A stretch of 25,913 nt of DNA. Origin: an uncultured Collinsella sp. GTDB taxonomy: Bacteria > Actinomycetota > Coriobacteriia > Coriobacteriales > Coriobacteriaceae. This document shows, piece by piece, positions 23,071 through 25,913 of this stretch. The stretch lies in the NCBI GenBank assembly GCA_900543945.1, contig UQTN01000015.1:1-25913 (forward strand). Direction: 5' to 3'. The notes beneath the pieces were generated by a model. The model did not search any database. It was not told the origin of the DNA and saw only the letters and a list, made by a program, of their open reading frames with translations. Position numbers and translations under genes: made by a program. The first letter of the stretch is position 1; the number at the start of each line of letters is the position of its first letter.

Positions 23071-23132
23071 GGAAGAACGAAGGGTAAGCCCTAAGGGATA
23101 CAGATGCCGGCCCGGCCTGCAATTTCTTCCAT
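23069..23132 (+). promoter_or_regulatory. Possible structured leader RNA of the phosphoesterase operon
   Basis: ATGGAAGAA (23069-23077) and TTCTTCCAT (23124-23132) form a perfect 9-bp closing stem. Inside are two small hairpins: GGG/CCC around TAAG, and CAG-AT-GCCG / CGGC-C-TG (23101-23119). The three-way layout ends 26 bases before the GGAGGTG ribosome site of the first phosphoesterase. It matches no riboswitch class I know; no terminator hairpin or sequestered ribosome site is evident. Confidence 0.4.
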
Positions 23133-23171
23133 TGATTTGTCCAGAGTCGCACAGCACGGAGGTGTTGTTTG

Positions 23172-23927
23172 ATGTCTATTTTCGTTACCGGAGACGTTCA
23201 CGGTGTTGCCGAGTATGGGGCGAGTCGCTTCTCGTCGCGCGTTTGGCCATTGGGTCGAACGCTGACGCGCGATGACGTTGTCATCGTTGCCGGCGACTTT
23301 GGCTTTATATGGAGCGGCTCGAACACCGACAAATACTGGCTCGACTGGTTTGAGTCCAAGCCCTGGACCACGTGTTTTGTCGACGGCAATCACGAGAACC
23401 ATCATCTGCTGGCGGGGCTGCCAATGCGTGAGTGGAACGGAGGCCTCGTTCACGAGGTTCGCCCGCACGTGCTGCACCTGATGCGCGGCGAGGTGTTCGA
23501 CATCACGGGGACCACGGTGCTCGCCATGGGTGGCGCCGCGAGCCATGACAAACAGTGGCGTCAGGAGGGAAAGACGTGGTGGCCCGAGGAGATGCCGAGT
23601 GAGCGCGAGATCAAACACTGTCGCGCCTCGCTCGATCGCGCGGGCTGGAAGGTCGACTATGTTGTGACGCACGAGGCGCCGGTCGATTTGGCTGACGAGC
23701 TGTGCATGGAGTGCAATCGCGAGTTCTACGACGATTCGCTGCAGGCCTTTTTGGGCGAGCTCGACGGGCGGCTCGACTACCGCACCTGGTTCTTTGGCCA
23801 TTACCATGACGATGAATGGCGCGATGACAAGCATCGTCTTATCTACCAAGATATCGTGCCGATCGAAGCGCGATGTGCCGATGGGCAGGATGAGACGGCG
23901 AGTGACTATTTTGAGCAAGAGCGTTAG
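23172..23927 (+). CDS. Calcineurin-like metallophosphoesterase 1
   Basis: A 251-aa phosphoesterase. The ATG at 23172 follows GGAGGTG at eight bases; the TTG at 23169 is less likely. Metal-site motifs in order: GDVHG (7-11), GDFGF (41-45), GNHE (72-75), VVTHEAP (164-170) and GHYH (209-212), the full set for a two-metal calcineurin-like active site. The family hydrolyses phosphomonoesters or diesters, including nucleotides; the substrate is unknown. No signal peptide, so it is cytoplasmic. It is first in an operon of three such enzymes and is a clear paralogue of the third (shared GDFGF...VDGNHE...RGEVF...MGGA...WW pattern). The C-terminus is acidic. Confidence 0.92.
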   Translation: MSIFVTGDVHGVAEYGASRFSSRVWPLGRTLTRDDVVIVAGDFGFIWSGSNTDKYWLDWFESKPWTTCFVDGNHENHHLLAGLPMREWNGGLVHEVRPHVLHLMRGEVFDITGTTVLAMGGAASHDKQWRQEGKTWWPEEMPSEREIKHCRASLDRAGWKVDYVVTHEAPVDLADELCMECNREFYDDSLQAFLGELDGRLDYRTWFFGHYHDDEWRDDKHRLIYQDIVPIEARCADGQDETASDYFEQER

Positions 23928-23936
23928 GAGGTCCCC

Positions 23937-24575
23937 ATGATCTGGTTTACCAGCGATACCCACTTTGGGCACGAGAACATGCTGCGGCTCGCCGACAGGC
24001 CTTGGTCGACTGTTGGGCAGATGAACGACGCCATGGTCGCTAGCATTAATAGCAAGGTCGCTGCGGATGACGAGCTTTACATTTTGGGTGACTTCAGCTT
24101 TAAGATGACGGTCCAAGATGCCTACGAGCTGCGCAAAAGCATTGCATGCAAGCGCGTCCATCTGCTGCCCGGCAACCATGACAAAGACTGGACGCAGCCT
24201 GCGGTGGCGGATGCTTTTATCGTCGAGCCGCCCATTTGCGTGCTCAAGATCGACCGTCAAAAAATCGTGCTGAGCCACTATCCCATGGTCGATTGGCAGG
24301 GCATGTCGCACGGTGGCTGGCATCTGCACGGACATATCCACAGCTGCGGCGGCGCGTACAACAAGTTCAACCTTCGGCAGGGACTGCTGCGCTATGACGT
24401 GGGCGTGGACGCCAGCGGCTACGCTCCGGTGAGCTTGGAGGAGCTCAAGTCATGGTTTGCGCAGGTCGACGAGCCGGCGTGTTGCGTTAAGTGGCCGTGG
24501 TGGGTCAACGCCACGGGCGATGAGCAGGTCGAGCACGATCTCGAAACCTATAAGAGGGAAGTGGTGATCCGATGA
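23937..24575 (+). CDS. Calcineurin-like metallophosphoesterase 2
   Basis: A 212-aa phosphoesterase starting nine bases after the first, with AGGAGG at ideal distance. Motifs: SDTHFGH (6-12), GDFSF (51-55), PGNHD (78-82), LSHYP (112-116) and HGHIH (131-135), all metal ligands present. It belongs to the short bacterial DTHFGH...HGHIH subfamily often annotated as metallophosphatase and lies further from enzymes 1 and 3 than they do from each other. The C-terminal 60 residues (CCVKWPWWVNATGDEQVEHD) are outside the core fold. Its last codons overlap the third gene by ATGA, so they are translated together. Substrate unknown. Confidence 0.92.
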   Translation: MIWFTSDTHFGHENMLRLADRPWSTVGQMNDAMVASINSKVAADDELYILGDFSFKMTVQDAYELRKSIACKRVHLLPGNHDKDWTQPAVADAFIVEPPICVLKIDRQKIVLSHYPMVDWQGMSHGGWHLHGHIHSCGGAYNKFNLRQGLLRYDVGVDASGYAPVSLEELKSWFAQVDEPACCVKWPWWVNATGDEQVEHDLETYKREVVIR

Positions 24576-25297
24576 CAGTCTATGTGACGGGCGATATTCA
24601 TGGCGGCCTCGACATGCAAAAGCTGCGCGATTGGGACCTTGGGGATAGCCTGACGAGCGACGACTATCTGATTATCGCGGGCGACTTTGGCTTTCCCTGG
24701 GATTTCTCTGCCGAGGAATGTGCCGACATCGCTTGGCTGGAGTCGCGCCCCTATACCGTGCTGTTCGTCGACGGCAACCACGAGCGTTTCGATCACTGGG
24801 CGGAGCGTCCCATGGAGCTGTGGCACGGTGGGCTGACGCAGCGTCTGTCGGATACCTCCCCCATACGGCGCCTGACGCGCGGCGAGGTTTTTGAGCTCGA
24901 CGGCTCAACGATCTTTACCATGGGCGGCGCCACGAGCGTGGACAAAGAATACCGCATTCCCTATTCCAGCTGGTGGCCGCAGGAACTGCCGGACGAGCGC
25001 AACTTTGAGGAGGCGCGGGCAAAGCTCGACAGCGTGGGTTGGAAGGTCGACTACGTGGTCACCCACACCTGCTCTACGCGCATGCTTTCGCCCACGCTTT
25101 ATCCGGCACCCGGCTGGAATTACCCCGCCGTTGATCGGCTTACGGCATTTTTCGATGAGCTGGAAGACCGCTTGGATTACAAGTGCTGGTATTACGGGCA
25201 TTTCCATCGGGATGCCAACCCGGCCGAGCGCCACGCCGTGCTCTACGACTGCATCGTTCGCTTGGGCGACGAACTCCAGTCCTGGGATGTTGCGTAG
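24572..25297 (+). CDS. Calcineurin-like metallophosphoesterase 3
   Basis: A 241-aa phosphoesterase whose ATG overlaps the previous stop (ATGA); AGAGGGAAG lies upstream. Motifs: GDIHGG (7-12), GDFGF (37-41), VDGNHE (66-71), VVTHT and GHFH near the C-terminus. It is a paralogue of enzyme 1, so an ancestral gene was duplicated around enzyme 2. It ends 15 bases before the stop of the convergent gluQ gene. No visible lesion. The substrate is unknown; co-expression of two different subfamilies suggests consecutive or overlapping substrates. Confidence 0.92.
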   Translation: MTVYVTGDIHGGLDMQKLRDWDLGDSLTSDDYLIIAGDFGFPWDFSAEECADIAWLESRPYTVLFVDGNHERFDHWAERPMELWHGGLTQRLSDTSPIRRLTRGEVFELDGSTIFTMGGATSVDKEYRIPYSSWWPQELPDERNFEEARAKLDSVGWKVDYVVTHTCSTRMLSPTLYPAPGWNYPAVDRLTAFFDELEDRLDYKCWYYGHFHRDANPAERHAVLYDCIVRLGDELQSWDVA

Positions 25298-25312
25298 AGG
25301 CGGGGTGGCTGG

Positions 25313-25913
25313 CTACTCGACCGTTACAGTGATGTTCTCCCGATGCGCGCGGATGACGTCCCAGCTAAAGTGCTCGACCAGCTGCTCGGCGGTACGCGGC
25401 GTGGTGTCCGGCGCGATGCCTGTTTGCCCGGCGAGCCATCCCAACAGTGCCTCGGGTGTGCCAAAGCGGGTGCGGAGCTCGCCCAGGTCCAGATCGCAAT
25501 CGCGCTTGGAAAGGCGGCGGCCGTCCGGCGACATGAGCAGCGGAATGTGCGCGTAGCGCGGTGTGGGCAGTCCCAGCAGATGTTGCAGATAGATCTGGCG
25601 CGTCGTGGAACCAAGCAGGTCGCATCCGCGTACGATCTCGGTGACGCCCATGGCAGCGTCGTCGACCACCACGGCCAGCTGATAGGCAAACACGCCGTCG
25701 CTGCGGCGCACCAAAAAGTCGCCGCACTCGGTGGCGAGTGCCTCGCATTGGGCTCCGTACGTGCGGTCCACGAATTCGATCACGTCGCCGGCGAGGTCGT
25801 CGACGTCGGGCACACGCAGACGCGTGGCCGGAGCGCGCAGGATGCTGCGGCGGGCAACCTCCTCGGCAGAAAGGCCTCGGCAGGCGCCGCGGTAGATGGG
25901 CGTGCCGTCGCTC
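25313..25913 (-). CDS. gluQ: Glutamyl-Q tRNA(Asp) synthetase, 5' partial
   Basis: The frame is open on the minus strand from the right edge to the TAG at 25313-25315; about 199 C-terminal residues are visible and the N-terminal Rossmann part with the HIGH-like motif is outside. Near the edge it reads GTPIYRGACRGLSAEE, the zinc-site region of GluQ enzymes. Then come FLVRRSDGVFAYQLAVVVDD, the ATP/tRNA-site stretch EIVRGCDLLGSTTRQIYL, and the KMSKS-like RRLSKRD. No anticodon-binding domain follows, since the protein ends about 60 residues later, which separates it from full-length GluRS. GluQ attaches glutamate to the queuosine base at position 34 of tRNA(Asp). A truncated GluRS paralogue with another role is possible. 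It is convergent with the phosphoesterase operon. Confidence 0.85.
   Translation of the reverse strand, partial: SDGTPIYRGACRGLSAEEVARRSILRAPATRLRVPDVDDLAGDVIEFVDRTYGAQCEALATECGDFLVRRSDGVFAYQLAVVVDDAAMGVTEIVRGCDLLGSTTRQIYLQHLLGLPTPRYAHIPLLMSPDGRRLSKRDCDLDLGELRTRFGTPEALLGWLAGQTGIAPDTTPRTAEQLVEHFSWDVIRAHRENITVTVE

Noticed and set aside
23091..24341. A 416-codon minus-strand frame
   Set aside because: Opposite two phosphoesterases with all metal-binding motifs; an artefact of high-GC codon bias.
1..25913. CRISPR arrays, tRNA or rRNA genes, transposase or integrase genes
   Set aside because: I looked for regularly spaced repeats, tRNA-like ends and DDE or Tyr/Ser recombinase motifs and found none.

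Overview
The window looks like a chromosomal accessory region of a Coriobacteriia-type actinobacterium, with Collinsella-like gut bacteria the best guess. The reasons are high-GC coding DNA with strong Shine-Dalgarno sites, an Ala-rich sortase-anchored surface protein with an MPATG-type signal, and a GluQ-type synthetase at the right edge. This assignment is inference from style; there is no rRNA or other marker gene. Almost the whole window is coding and no gene-free stretch exceeds about 270 bases.

Left edge to about 3.5 kb (AT-richer than the rest): a four-gene restriction-modification operon. It has a D12-class adenine methyltransferase (5' end outside the window), a 214-aa protein of unknown family, a McrB-like AAA+ motor and a McrC-like PD-(D/E)XK nuclease. 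The layout recalls LlaJI-type systems, with the DNA-recognition part possibly carried by the separate 214-aa protein. From 3.7 to 10 kb there is a mosaic of poorly known genes: a 719-aa zinc-cluster protein on the minus strand, a 108-aa protein, a polytopic membrane protein inserted between two copies of an 87%-identical repeat, a 206-aa acidic protein, and a minus-strand degenerate N6-methyltransferase fused to a specificity-subunit-like region.

From 10 to 18.8 kb lies the most interesting block. It is a co-directional cluster of a polytopic membrane protein, a 68-aa membrane peptide, a ClpX-like AAA+ ATPase that keeps a ClpP-docking-type VGF loop, a 1316-aa SF2 (XPD/DinG-like) helicase with a C-terminal PD-(D/E)XK nuclease, and an overlapping 631-aa protein whose C-terminal half reads as a divergent PIWI domain without the DEDX active site. 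The last two match the architecture of DdmD and DdmE, the helicase-nuclease plus inactive prokaryotic Argonaute that eliminate plasmids in Vibrio cholerae. A ClpX-like partner and membrane proteins are not part of the described DdmDE pair, so this may be an extended or new variant. A 64-aa acidic protein with its own promoter follows.

From 19 kb on: a large secreted coiled-coil protein with an embedded CAP/SCP domain and a sortase signal, a strong intrinsic terminator, a small membrane-anchored Cys-motif protein, then a tight operon of three calcineurin-like phosphoesterases preceded by a foldable leader. The C-terminal two thirds of a glutamyl-Q tRNA(Asp) synthetase runs in from the right edge on the opposite strand.
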